The notes under the pieces are model-generated. The model saw nothing but the letters and a program-made list of their open reading frames with translations, made no database searches and had not been told where the DNA came from. Below are positions 22,961 to 35,205 of a DNA stretch of 64,000 nt, one piece after another. The translations under genes were made by a program, and so were the position numbers. How positions within the stretch are numbered: the stretch's first letter is position 1; every line of letters starts with the position of its first letter. This stretch comes from Kappaphycus alvarezii (Eukaryota; Rhodophyta; Florideophyceae; Gigartinales; Solieriaceae): contig NADL03000868.1 in the NCBI GenBank assembly GCA_002205965.3, positions 124,001-188,000 of the forward strand, in the 5' to 3' direction.

Positions 22961-23116
22961 GCGGACTTAGGGGTTCCTTAATGAACTTTTTATCTGGTAG
23001 ATCATGTGCAAATTTTACGTAACTTACGTAGATCATGTGCAAAGTTTACGTAACTTACACAAACTTTGCGCATGATCTACCAGATAAAAATTTCATTAAG
23101 GAACCCCTAAGTCCGC
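22961..23116. repeat. Fold-back inverted repeat
   Basis: The left arm GCGGACTTAGGGGTTCCTTA, ATGAACTTTTTATCTGGTAG, ATCATGTGCAAA is mirrored by the right arm (23060-23116), whose reverse complement reads GCGGACTTAGGGGTTCCTTA, ATGAAATTTTTATCTGGTAG, ATCATGCGCAAA. There are only two or three mismatches over about 52 bp. The loop contains a second copy of GTAGATCATGTGCAAA followed by TTTACGTAACTTA. This is a cruciform-capable element and may be a fold-back or MITE-type insertion; it is the best preserved feature in the AT-rich desert. Confidence 0.85.
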
Positions 23117-23119
23117 AGA

Positions 23120-26100
23120 GCCCTGAGTATAAATATTTGCATTAAAGTCGTTGAGTATTTCGTCTTGGGTGCAGGCACACATGCATTGTTAGACAACGGC
23201 GGGTATCGCCTCTGTGGGGATTGCTACAAAACTGGAGGTGGCCCAGGGGCTATCAGCTACAATATAACAGAGGGGCATGATTTTTATTCCAGTTGAACGT
23301 AATTCCAAGAAAATCTCCAGTTTATTTAGGTGTTCTTTGGATTTATTTAGACTTTCTTGTAACCTCAAGAGATCTATTATTGATATCCTAATTAGGTGCT
23401 GTTCTTTTGAGTTCTTGAAGGCTACAACATATTATAGGACCAGGACCGTCACGTTAGAGAACGAGCGGAGGCTATCCCTACGAGACTAGCTCCCGAAATT
23501 TACCCATTTTGCCCTAGAAGATCTCTTTGAAGGAGGAAAAAGGCCGATGGTGATGACTTCTCCCCATACTTATCGGCAGTACCTCCTCAAGAAGAGGTTT
23601 CATAGGAACTCGGAGGCAGAGATAAAGCATATAAGGACATTATGCCGGTCCTAACTCTTCTACCCGACGATGAAATTTTTATTATCCCGATTCCGCAACC
23701 TTAAAAATCTCGACTACACATAGTTGATACCATAAATTGCATCCCGCCGAAGTTTGTAGACAAAAAGATTACAAATTTTACAATTTTTTCATGATAGAAT
23801 ATATCTTTATTCCTGCAAATAAATATTCCCCGGGCCTGAATCAAACTATTACTTGTAAATGTATGTACGTCCAACAAAATCTCTATATATTACTTCGAAA
23901 TTATTTCCGTGATATATTAACTCATAGGACATATGTAGGGCCTCCAATCCAATATAAGCACCGTCAATATCTTACTTTCCACTTTTCAAAGTATAATTGA
24001 AGGCGACTGTGATCTTGGTCTCATTAAACAACGTTAGAGTGTATTCGATATCGACCAATCCGTTCTTCGCTTTTCAAAAGAACAACCCACCAGTAAGCTT
24101 CTCAAAATGAAGTGTTTCCAATTGATATTGTCAAATTGGATAGATTTGAAGGCGGATTAAAACTTAAAAATCAAGTGAAAATTTGTTTCATAAATGGGGG
24201 ACCAACTTTATCTCTAGGAAACCTTAATGTTCACGGATGTTAAATCAAACGTTAGCAAAGAGTTCATGGCCACTATTTGGTTGAATATTTAGAAAATTTC
24301 CAGATTGGAAACGCACCTGCTTGACGTGGCTAGATTCTAGGCTGACTTTGTAGTGCAGAAGATGAACTAACAGAGAAAGATCATGATTTGGCTCTGCGCG
24401 AGTAAGTTCATGCTATATCATTACCCCTTATTTCGCCGTGAGAAGAATTAGTGGCGACACCATACCGCATCTCATGAAACACCTCAGAATCTGGGCCACA
24501 TTTCAGCAAGATACCGAACGTTACGACGTGAGTTCGACTAGGAAGCTCTATAGGACTATATTATGGTGGGCGGGAGTTTACCGTGATTTAATAGGCATAT
24601 TTCAGGTGTAAAGGTTTTGAGCACCTTCGACTTTCAAACAAAAAATATCCAAAGATCCGTCCAAATGTCACAAAATAAATTAGTGATTGTGACCATGTCA
24701 ATAAATAGACTTTAGTAATTAAATTAAGGTAATTATATACGGTTGTATATGACAAGAGATACTTTGAAAGGCTTTCAAAATTATCGTAGATGGGAAGTGG
24801 ATTTCCTGCTGATCTTCGTTGAGCTACTTCCAAGCTGAATTATTCTGATCACAACCAAGGAATTTTCTGCTAAGTTTAGAAAATACTTTTGGAATAAAAA
24901 TATAATTTTTCTATTGAGTTTTCCGGTGAACTTCATGTACGAAAATGTATATGTTTACACCCACAAGTATCGTTTGCTTCTTCCTCTTAAAATACTATAT
25001 TTTAATGGACCAAATCAATATCATATGCTTGTTATGTTAGTGATTTTGCTGGTGTTGCCCTAAATACTATTTATATTTGTATAAAATTGGATTATCAGAC
25101 AAGAAAAAAGTTTTGACTAAAGTCTTCTTACAGCCTTACATGTTATACGCCGCTATCTTCTCATAGCAGGTGACGCGCCATTTTAACTCAAGGTCGGAGT
25201 GCCATCATGCATATATTCATCTGGTCTACCCCCGTAGATGCCGATTAAATAGATATATCACCGTTGAATGGAGCCTCTGACAGAAGTAACGACGAGCTAC
25301 TTGGAGCACTTTTGAGTTGCAAATGGTTGTTAATGAGTTTATTGCAAAGAAATTCCTGACAGTTACGTAAATGGATGAATTATGATACCTTCTTGACAAT
25401 CCGTCATATCGACTGTAAAATGACTCGCTGTAGGTATGTTATAGTCCTAACAGTCCCTGTTAAAAGAATTTAATATAATTCTTAATTTTACTGAAGTCAG
25501 AATTATAACCGTTTCATCCACATGAGGCACTTTGTACTTTCATTAATGCGTCTTGTATTCCTGAAATGTATTTCTCAGGATTTTTTGTAGTTTAGCGACC
25601 ATTAGTTCTGTTCTATGTTCTGCAATATTTTTGGGCGATTTTTTTGTCATATGCGTACAACTAAACTTCTACACTCATTCAAAACTCAAATTTCAAATTT
25701 CACCAAGATTTAGAGAAATAAACACTATAGAAAAAGGCGAAAAATAAAGAAGGCGAAAAAGTAGGGGCATGGTTTTTTCTAGTGTCTAGATTTAGTTTCC
25801 CTGGAATTCTTGTAACATGAAGCACGGGTTACGATTTTTCGGTCTAGAATACCTAATCCTGCTCATTTAGCGTGTATTAATGTTTCTATAGCCTTCATAA
25901 GCCTAGTGAAGAAAATCTCAGGGGTTCTAATGGCAGGTAGAGAAATTTAAATAAAGTAGGACTCTCTTATGAGCCAAAATATAATATACTCCCTGCATCT
26001 TCTATCTTCAAATAACCTTTCCCGTTCTATTCTATAAGGAAGAGCTTTAATGGTGTTTTATATAATTTTTGGCATTTTTTAGATCTCATTAGAAAACAAA

Positions 26101-28049
26101 CATGGTACCCTTACATGCATCGAAAACTAAACAAATATATCCTATCCTTCTTGCAAGAAAATATAGGTTAGCTCGCCTGATATTGTGAGCGAGGATCGAA
26201 ATATTTTGGAAACGAGTCCAAACTCTGGCCAAATATCACCTAGTTGTGATGCTAGCGGAGAATAAATAGTATATTAAAGAATTTTCGCGCTCAAACCGAG
26301 AGCCTACTCCCTCAATCTTTCGCTGAAATTAATCGACGTGTGTCCTTTTCAAAGAAGACTTTGGGGAGTAAATACGTTGAGCTTCTATTATTTTGAAAGT
26401 TTGATTTATTATACAACACAGGGGTCTCTTAGGTAGACTTTCCACGCAAAGAGACGTTATTTCTCAGTTTGAAAAATGAAAAGGGGCTCATTAGGGTGTA
26501 AGAGGCACTGATATACTTCGAGACGTTATTTGTTCTGTGAGCTTTTTATGGGAACCAGAATAATTTTTTTCCGGCAACTGAAAAGCTCTCTATATGCCAT
26601 TGAAGTACTTTGTGACATAGTTGTGTTTAGTTATTTTCCATTATCGATTACATTATTTCAAATTCGTCTTTAACCTAATTGTAACTGATTCTAGAATTTT
26701 CTGCAACGTTCTTGATCGTAAATATAACCCTTATCGGCCATAAACTGTAGCATAGCGGATCCATAAAGTCGATACCTACGACAGATAATCCATATGTGCA
26801 GTACGTCAATTTTTTCACCCATTGACCTTATTACCCAAGGTTTTTTATTTAGGTCAGCGAGATTTAAATCAGAAAAAGGGTATTTAGTGATGTTAAAAAA
26901 TTTATCCAAGTATTTTCAAGGCAAACACTAAAGTTTTGCAGCTTTATGAACCTAGTTTAAATACATTCCGATTAAAAAGTAGCCATAATATATTAATTCT
27001 TAGCGGAGTCCAGGAAACAGTCTCTGTACAAGACAGAAAACCTGCGAATACATTCAATATGACTGCATTGTTTGTGCATTAAAAGGACAAACTATAGTTA
27101 ACGACCATGAGAAAAACACTCAAATGATGCTAACGTATAATATGATACATTGTCAATTAAAATGTACCTTAGACGCATTTTAGTTCAAATGCTAACAATA
27201 TACAGATAAAACGCAAACATGAAAACGAATTAGCTATGAACGTTTTTATTATAGAACTTGAACAATTCTATAGAGCCAAACACTTAATAAGGCAAACAAA
27301 AATAAATTTTCTAACCCTCCACAGATCTGCCCAGGATCTCAGCGAGATTCGCCATGGATTTCATATTAAATTTAGAACATTATATTCTTTATCGTAGTGC
27401 AAATCGTAATAAATGGAAATCATTTTACGGCTTATTTTAAGGTGTACCGTTTCTTCTTTATAATGATTGTCATACGAATTTCTCCGGATTTCATAAATCT
27501 GTACTTCATGTTTCCTATTACGATCTAGGAATCTTGTATCAATTTCTTCTGCTATATGTTACCCTAATATAACCATCCGTACTAACATTAATATTCGGCT
27601 TCAAGTGGATTTAACATTAATAAAAGGGAGGGATTTACGATAGTTTGCTGATTAAGGTTGCGGAGCGAGTACTCTCAGTGGTTACTCTCTGGGGCCACGG
27701 TGGGCGGATCTAAGCATTGGTGATATATTTAAAAAAAGCAGTTGACTAAACTGATGTGAGGCTATCCATAAGGCATGCTTCGTTGGATGAAAACATCGCC
27801 ACAGCTTGTGGATGCATGGTAATGGATCGCACTTGGCCGAAGATCCCCATGGCTCTCCAAAAAATGTGTCTAGCGACATCTGTGAGAACCTCAAATAGTT
27901 CTTGAGTTCCACAATGGCGTATTTTAATTTCTTACTAATAATAAAAGTGAATAGAGGCGAGGGACGAAAAGTAATCCATTCAAAGCAAAATATCACAATA
28001 TGTTCAGATCTCATGCATTGCTTGTATAGAGGGCACTCCATCCGGCTAT
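23120..28049. other. AT-rich desert, no gene recognised
   Basis: Nearly 5 kb with scattered stop codons in all frames. The largest frames (for example 27682-28041 minus) have no recognisable motif, and I could not place any repeat family here with confidence. Confidence 0.4.
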
Positions 28050-28523
28050 ATGACTGTCAGGTCGTCCTGCTCGCAGAACTTGCGAAAGGTAGCTCGCTAC
28101 CCAGCCATCGAGCCCCGGAATGGACTCCACCGCACAAGACTGAATATTCGTGCGATGGGAAGCAATGTAGACACAGATTTCTCCGACGTTACATTCGTTA
28201 ACCCTCTAGCGCCCTCCAACAGGAGAATACGCACGTTTAGCCCACTCACCTTGCTCAACGCTGCAATATCCACAAAGGGGAGAAGATATCTGTCCTCCAT
28301 TACCACCACGACCAGACGTCGGCTTGTACCTATCCCAATTTCTACCCTAGGAGGCTGGCACCCGGATGCCTACTCAGTGTTTACCGAAATCGCCCGTGGT
28401 GTTGCTGTGAGGGCGGTGGAGACCTACGGAAAGGTCCGAGCAGTTCTCTCTCAAAGGCACGCTGGAACTGCTATAAGGTCCAACGCAGCATGCTTGATGT
28501 CTGGTCTTGATCCACTACTTTAG
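28050..28523 (+). pseudogene. GGWHP-domain retroelement fragment, copy 2
   Basis: One frame stays open for about 157 codons in an otherwise closed region. It reads LNIRAMGSNVDTDFSDVTFV, NPLAPSN, then about 35 residues on LVPIPISTLGGWHPDAYSVF and VRAVLSQRHAGTAIRSNAAC, ending at TAG 28523. It is collinear with the copies at 7472-8534 and 31907-32240, and its last 30 residues match YGKVRAVLNPRHAVATVIYN in the tandem units. No RT motif is found upstream, so only the C-terminal domain survives. The even conservation of this domain, when everything around is lost, is notable. Confidence 0.55.
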
Positions 28524-28529
28524 AGAAGG

Positions 28530-31500
28530 TTTCAGGATAGATATCAGTACGAATATCAGCTATCTGACGGAATGTACTGGGAAACAGCCGCCCATATCTT
28601 TCAAATATTAAGTAACTCAACATTTTTCCTTTGATTACGGTTGTAGAGGTTAAATCAAATCGGAAACAAGAGGTGCTTTCGTGTGATCAAAGAAGTATAG
28701 ATGAGTTTTAGATGGATGAATTTATGTAAAATGGATAATTTGTACGCTACAAAAGTTTGAACCCGGCAGTATGATAAATTTAAAGTAGCTATGTTTTTTA
28801 GTAACGTATATCGCAAGGTTTAGAGAAAATAAGATGTGATTTCTGTGTTTTTTTTTAAATTCTTAACTATAGAAAAATAAATATCACAATAATTTTGGTC
28901 AAAAATGATCCCTTTTGTAGAATGGATGCATAGAAAAGGTTACATCCGACGAAAATCTAAATATTTCTACCATTAATTATCTAACTCGACCATGACCTTT
29001 TGTACATAATAGCCCAGCAAATCTACCAAAAACAGAACTCAAAAAACAACCAACGACAGCAACTAAAGATAGGAAGTCATGTTTTAGCAAAAAGTAAGCC
29101 AATAAAACTGATTATCAACATCACTAGTCTATACAGTGGAAAAATATACAGTTCCCTGATGAGAATGTACTTAAAAATCTAAATTCCTAGCGGTGCATTG
29201 GGTCGCGCTTGAATTGACGGATTTGCAACCATAACCAAAGAAGGTTAGCTAGAAATATGTTTTCTTACAGGGAGGGATGTGAAGTGCTTTAATATTTGAA
29301 ATGCATAATTGACAGTTGCCTCACATTATGAAACATAATATATCTAATACAAATAACGAGTAAAATCAACAAATCAACTCTCTCAACTTCACAGTTGACA
29401 TCCAATTGTCTATCATGGCAGCTCATGAGTCAAATCCATACGTAACAGTATAGAATATGTTAGAAGTGTACATTAAGTTATTAACTGACTTGGTCTTGTA
29501 CAAGATACTTCCGAGTGATGTACGATCAACAATCGACGCTTTTTTGATGTTTGCATGGACAGTTTCTGGAGTCTAGAAGGATATTCAAATTTGGGCTGAT
29601 TAGCACGTCCTTTTTTATGCCTATATGAAACTTAGTAGTTAAGTTTATCTATATGTAAAACTTAATTTAGAAAAATTGAAAAAACTAATTGCATATATCA
29701 GAAACAGTAATATATCTCTGTTTTAGATGCAGATCTGCATTTATGCATTTTCGATACGTTTTGCAGCTACACATAAAAACTTCATTGGGCGTCTAAAAAG
29801 AACTTATAATTTAAGATTAAATTCCTCCATGATTAAAACATTTTGTCCACATTTACCTCTACATATTCCATTTTATCATTACGATTCCGTGGTACCTATT
29901 CAAGCGCACAAGCTTAGACTTTCTTTTATCCTTAATTTGAGATATTATCGTATCATTTTGCGCACTTTACAGTATATATAACCCAATGCTTTTGCAAGAA
30001 AAGCTGAGAGAGTGTTTTGGATGTTTTATTTCTGGAAGATATTCTCGCTTCTTATATCCGTTACCATCCCCTTTCATAACCCCATTTTTTTTCTGGGTCA
30101 CGTAGAGAGGATTTATCCTTTTTCTTTCTAGGTCGCACGGAGACGAATAGGACTCTTTGAGTTTTATATGGATATTTACCCTAATTTTATTTTTTGGTTT
30201 TTTATCTACCACTTGAATCAATCTGGTATTTCAAATTTTTTATTGTTACTATATCGATATATGTATTTTTTAAAATTTTGGAAAGTAACAAAACTGTATA
30301 CTGTACCGAAAAGTACTGTATTATGTTGCCTTGACAAGCAGTCTGCGGGTGTTATGAACCATCTTTATTGTATTAAATGAACACCTCCCCAGAATTTTTT
30401 TGTTATTTAAAACTGTGCCCATATACAGTTCATTATTTTCAACACCTAGAACCCTTCCTTCCTATCCTGCTGTATATCTTCCAATAGATAATCACTCTAA
30501 GTAACGAGTATCCTTTATAATCTAAATGCTTGAATTTAGGACAGGCAGGTGACGTATACACGGATGCAGTTTCAATCATGCCCCCTCAGAGATGGGGTAG
30601 TTGCTGGTCTCATTCAAAGCGGTTTGTATGCTGACTGGGCAAAAATACTACTTTTCAGTGGCTGGAATGCTCAGACCGTTTTAGGAAGGATTGCGAATTA
30701 TCGCTAGATTGCGCTTTCGTTGGAATTGAACCTTCCAGCTCCATCAGCCATATACCACCCTATATTGCTCCCCTAAAACTAGTTTAAGTGGGGTACCGTA
30801 TTTGCAATGGACTCAGCCCAGGTGACATGTATATCTACTCTCGACACAACGAAAACCGAAGAGTACACTAGACATGCTGTGATTGCGGGAACGCTGCCTT
30901 TATAAACCTTGGGTTCCTTGCTAACATGAGAATTGGAAAATATTTTTACAAGTTTTGGAAAGCTATTTAACTGTTTTTCAATGTCGAATACAGCGATGAA
31001 AATTTGTGGAACAATTTTTTATCAGAGGTCTACAATTTTGGTTTATTGTGAATCAGAGAAAATAATTTTATCTACTTTCACTGGCCAATGTTTTATGTTG
31101 TATTACACGTGAAGCAATATTTATGTCAGTCAGTTGGTTTTTAAATACTACAGTTATAATTACTAGATTTATATTGCCAGCAAATTAATATTTGGATTAA
31201 TGCTTACCTGGATAAGTATTCTACAATTATTATTGAGCATGAATTTGGTCTACATTTATTATTGTACAGGTGGAATCAGCTTTGTAGCTTTTCTAATCTG
31301 ATCTGTAGTTCAAATAGCCTTAGGCTGTTAGGAAATTTTAGCAAGTCTCAGGCCATGGAACTATTTCCGTCGATCAATAAATGTTGATTTTCTTTTCATT
31401 ATTATTCTGAATCCTATTCAGGTAATTTATTATTTATTTATTTCGAATTATCTATCTTGGATCTATGCATATCGTCTAATTTTTACAGTGGCGCCTCCCT

Positions 31501-31616
31501 TTTGGACTAGAAATAATCGATGAGGAAAACCTGCGGGCTGAAATGTATTAATTGATACAGATCGCAACATGTTGAACTGCTAGCAAGGAAAGTTGAACAG
31601 CTAGCAAGTTATACAA
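28530..31616. other. AT-rich stretch with motif L traces
   Basis: Mostly AT-rich and motif-free. TTTCAAATATTAAGTAACTC at 28598 and the GGGAGGGATGTG, TTTAATATTTGAAA series at 29271-29312 are degenerate copies of TIR-like motif L. A slightly GC-richer island at 30540-30900 shows no coding pattern. Confidence 0.35.
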
Positions 31617-32240
31617 GGGGAAAGGTTTGGGTGTCACACTCTTGGAAGATATATCGAATCATTCACATAGTTTTCCAGACAACCACAATCGACTCAAAAA
31701 AGTATGCCGACACAGTAATGGGGAAGGAACTACGCTTCCCAAAAGACTACCTTCAGGCTAGCCATCAAGTAGGCCGCATTGGACATGACGGCTGCTGCAG
31801 CGTGCCTTTGCATCAAAACCCCGTAGTCACACTACTGGAGAACATTCTCAACCGCGAAGCAAGTCATACTGCCATTGATCCTCGGTCGCAAGGGGAACAC
31901 AAGACTAAGCCGGACATCAGAGCAACGGGCGCAGCCGGCGGCACCGATTACTTTTGATGTAATTCTCGTGAGCCCAGTGGTCCCTTCTGACGTCAGGATG
32001 GGAACCTCCAAACCCTGACGCCCTTGAACACGGCCTACGCTGACAAGCTACGATAATACCAAGGGTTCATAGTTGGCTTACCTGGTAGGAACAGGCTTGC
32101 CTGTGCAGATTCCTATCTCCACATGCGTTCTCCAAGATCAAGGAGGTGGCACAATCGGTCGCCAAACGAGCCCTGGACCAATACTCAAGTGACCGCCATC
32201 CTGCTTCAGTGTTTATAGAAATGCCCCATTACACGTATTG
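31617..32240 (+). mobile_element. Element fragment: motif R followed by GGWHP-type domain start
   Basis: AGGGGAAAGGTTTGGGTGTC, ACTCTTGGAAGATATATCGA opens a segment that continues with the motif R block (CCAGACAACCACAATCGACT; GGCCGCATTGGACATGACGG). It then reaches KPDIRATGAAGGTDYF and, after a stop, VILVSPVVPSDVRMG, which correspond to DIRAFGENGATDYCDVTVIH in copy 1. Here the terminal-repeat-like motif and the coding domain sit in one collinear segment. The GGWHP motif itself is not recognisable at the end. One frame change and stops make it non-functional. Confidence 0.45.
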
Positions 32241-32606
32241 CAGATCCCGAATCATGATTTGAACGCAAATTCATAGGACCCCCAACGTTTGCACCACTTG
32301 GACTACACAAACCCCTCTTACCCCCCTTAATAAAGCTGTACGAACAACTGTCCAATACTGTTTTGAATTGACGAAGGAATAGAGGTTAGATTTACTGCGG
32401 GACCTCGGAGGGCTGAAAACTGGGGGAGTTTTAAGGTGAGAGAAAATAGGGAGTGCGTTTACGGTGAGACCTTGGAGGGCTGAAAAGCAGGGGAGTTTTA
32501 ATGTGGGCGTTGCGGAAGGGAGGGACTGGTTGAAGTGTTTACTCCATCTAAGATGGGCGTTGTTTAACGGAGATGGTTCATATTTGATTAGTGATTATTT
32601 GAGCAC
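32241..32606. other. Downstream flank of the bZIP gene with a short tandem duplication
   Basis: About 48 bp (TTTACTGCGGGACCTCGGAG, GGCTGAAAACTGGGGGAGTT, TTAAGGTG) at 32391-32438 is repeated with changes at 32458-32505, 67 bp further on. No gene recognised. Confidence 0.5.
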
Positions 32607-34445
32607 CTAGCAAGAAGCCTGCGATGTGTTATGGCCCGGGTCTGTCAAGGTACTGTCTGCAAGCAACCGCCGAAGCGTCAGATTTTCCTTGCGCAAAACT
32701 ATCTCGTGACCCCGCAACTCACTCACTTTCTTCTGAGCAGCCTGAATGTCTGCGAGTAATTGTTCCCTTTCTTTCTTTGCCCGTAAGTTGGACCTCCTCG
32801 CACATGCACGATTTCGTTCTCGTCGTAGCCGGATCTTTTCAATCCGATCCGGAGCTTTCACATCTTCCTGTGCCTGACTACTCCTCTCTTGTGTTTGACT
32901 CGAGGTATTTTCGACAACCGTAGCTGTAGCTGAGCCTTCCCTGTCGACAGCCCTGCTTTCCGTATTTGGCGGAGTTTGAGCTTGAGTCCCCTCGTTTTCA
33001 ACAGGCAATGGAAAGTCCTGGGTCGCTATTTCAACAGTACAAGTCTCCCCAACGGTCAATGGCGGGTCAGGTATTTGAAACATCTCCGATGCACTGTCCT
33101 CCAGACTGAACAAACCGTCCCCTGCGTTAGTGTCAGTTGCAGGATCCACCAAGTCCGCGTTTCCTGCCTCTTTCTCACTTGCCACACCTGCACTGGTCGC
33201 ATCACCGCTTGCACACCCCAGATCCTGCGTGAGATCTTGCAGCAGCGTGGCATCATCGCACCGACCGTCCCAGTCCACGGCCCCTACCGCCGTTACCGGC
33301 TTGTCCATTTCATCCGCCCGAATCATACTATCCAACCATTGCTCTGTTGTTTCATGACCATGGTCATTGCCGTCCAACAGGTTGGCGATATCCAAACCTT
33401 GCACCACTTGCTCCGTGACACCGTAGTCTCGGGCCACTTTCCGCGGATTGTACATATCGGCGCAATTATCACCATACCACTGCAGCGGCAAGGCAAGACG
33501 CGGCGTCTCGCTGCGGAGCTGACGAAAATGCATGGCGGCCCAATCGACGACGCGACGGACAAACGGGGGTTGGTACAGCGTCGCATGGTCATGCGAGTGG
33601 CCTGCATGTAGAGGCGGGACCGCCCGGGTGGGGATTGAAGACGCGTTTGGTAGCGACGGTGTGAAAGATGCCGGTGTACATGGACATTGCGTTGTGGAAA
33701 AAGTTGAGGTCAAAGGTGTGTGCTGGGGGTGGGGCGGGTGAAGGGGGCAGGGGCAGGGGTGGTGGGCGGGGCGAGACATTGGGGGCATGGTCGACGGTGG
33801 GGTTCGTGCTGGATGAAGAAGAGTGCGGACTCGAGGTGAGGGGCGGGGGCGGGGAGTGCGAGGTGTGGCGGTGGAGGAGTTTGAGGAGGGTGGGGCGGTG
33901 GAATTCGGCAAAGGTTGAGGAGGTGAGGGTTGGGGAGTGGAGGGTGAAGGAGTGGAGGTAGAGACGGTGGATGGTGGGGTGGTCCATGATGAGGAGGAGG
34001 GTGTGGGTGGGGTGGTGGAGGAGGAAGTGGAAGGGGAGGGAGGTGGCGCAGGGTGGGAGGGGGTGTTGCCAGAAGGGGCCGAGTTGGGCGAGGATTTCGA
34101 CGTGTGCGTGGCCGAGGGTGAAGGTGGGGGTGGTGATTGTGGGAGGAAGAGGTAGTGGCCGGAGAGGTGGTGGGAGTCGGAGGGGTAGGGGGAGGGGAGG
34201 AGAGTGGGGGGGGTTATGCGTGTTATTGAAAAGGCGGTGGTTAGGGAGAGGGTGGAGAGTGATGGGGAGAGGAAAGGGGTGAGATGGAGGGTGGGATGGA
34301 GAAGGAAGTTGAGAAGAGAGGGGGTGCAGAGAGGGTCGAGGAGGGGTTGGAGGAGGGCGGAGACGTCGAGGGGGTTGGGGGAAGTAGCAGGAATCAGGGA
34401 GAGAAGGGAGAGCACTTCGGGAGTGGATGGCGTGTTGGAGGACAT
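32607..34445 (-). CDS. bZIP transcription factor, coding frame apparently switching twice
   Basis: The minus-strand frame is open from upstream of ATG 34445 to TGA/TAG at 32607, 612 codons. The last 80 residues are a bZIP: basic region RLRRERNRACARRSNLRAKK (N-x3-A-x2-S, with Asn instead of the usual Arg after Ser), then a zipper with Leu/Ala heptads L-A-L-L-L ending LRRLLADS. It should bind DNA as a dimer in the nucleus. The centre is acidic and Asp/Glu-rich (possible activation region); FVRRVVDWAAMHFRQL and YNPRKVARDYGV look structured. Between about 33633 and 34141 this frame is a meaningless Ser/Pro/Thr run, whereas the neighbouring frame has C in nearly every third position and protein-like content (LGHAHVEILAQLGPFWQ, LLIMDHPTIHRLYLHSF). 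The boundaries are a CCC run (34141-34143) and a CCCC run (33630-33633). Two homopolymer errors, or real compensating indels, would explain it. Introns are less likely, as no good splice sites flank the segment. Confidence 0.75.
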   Translation of the reverse strand: MSSNTPSTPEVLSLLSLIPATSPNPLDVSALLQPLLDPLCTPSLLNFLLHPTLHLTPFLSPSLSTLSLTTAFSITRITPPTLLPSPYPSDSHHLSGHYLFLPQSPPPPSPSATHTSKSSPNSAPSGNTPSHPAPPPSPSTSSSTTPPTPSSSSWTTPPSTVSTSTPSPSTPQPSPPQPLPNSTAPPSSNSSTATPRTPRPRPSPRVRTLLHPARTPPSTMPPMSRPAHHPCPCPLHPPHPQHTPLTSTFSTTQCPCTPASFTPSLPNASSIPTRAVPPLHAGHSHDHATLYQPPFVRRVVDWAAMHFRQLRSETPRLALPLQWYGDNCADMYNPRKVARDYGVTEQVVQGLDIANLLDGNDHGHETTEQWLDSMIRADEMDKPVTAVGAVDWDGRCDDATLLQDLTQDLGCASGDATSAGVASEKEAGNADLVDPATDTNAGDGLFSLEDSASEMFQIPDPPLTVGETCTVEIATQDFPLPVENEGTQAQTPPNTESRAVDREGSATATVVENTSSQTQERSSQAQEDVKAPDRIEKIRLRRERNRACARRSNLRAKKEREQLLADIQAAQKKVSELRGHEIVLRKENLTLRRLLADSTLTDPGHNTSQASC

Positions 34446-35140
34446 GATGGTGATGGTGACAGTGACAGTGACGGTGATGGGGCAGCAGAGTCGATGACCT
34501 TTTGACGATGATCCCAAGCCTGGACTCCCCTGGACTCCAATGGGAGTCGAGTTTGGCTGAAATAAGTATACATCGCACTGTAATGCACAGTACTGTACAG
34601 TACGTGTCGATTTAATTCTTGTCAATTATCGGCACAAGCTTGAGCAGCTTCGAACCGTGCCACTGGCCACCATCATTGCATAATTTCATTGGCTGCTTGC
34701 TCGAGTCGGCCGTGTGGCATGCATGCTATACTCAACCCAGTATTTTCAAATATTTTTGCCAGCCAGGAATTGAGATTTATTTCAGATATTCCTATACATC
34801 AAACCAACGACCCAATCGAGCATGTCCCAACCCCAGTTTATAATCGCGGCGACTCCTCATACAGACTACCGCACGAAACCCTCTTATAGTCTACTCGGAA
34901 TAGCATACAAATTGCACTACGTATGCGCAAACCGCTCCATTTCTTGCGTCTGACAAATGCAGCCCACTAGCTACCTAAGGACCCTTCCTTTGCGCAACGT
35001 CAGCCCCACGCTCACCCCAATAACCACCCTGCATTACTCATCCTATCAGCCGCCATCATCGACTCTCAACACGTAAACTGCCCCGACGACCACCCCTCTG
35101 CAATCTGCACCTCCCAATCTTCAGCGACAGAACAATAGAG
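34446..35140. other. Upstream region of the bZIP gene
   Basis: It contains, on the minus strand, the CTGTACAGTACTGTG palindromic words and an ACGTG core about 150 bp before the ATG, and just before the ATG a run of CACTGTCACTGTCACCATCA triplet-like repeats. No convincing TATA box or additional gene was seen. Confidence 0.35.
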
Positions 35141-35205
35141 AGCTTTGTACCACGGGGGAAAATTTTGGGTTACGATATGGAAGATGTGGTTGGTTGTACG
35201 GTATC

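Noticed and set aside
33668-34505. Several + strand open frames opposite the bZIP gene (Gly/Arg/Glu/Val-rich)
   Set aside because: They are the complement of a C-rich third-position coding region; their composition is explained by that bias and they have no motif.
34446-34625. N-terminal extension of the bZIP protein (60 codons)
   Set aside because: No ATG in frame before 34445; the residues are Thr/Val simple repeats from CACTGTCAC DNA, better read as leader.
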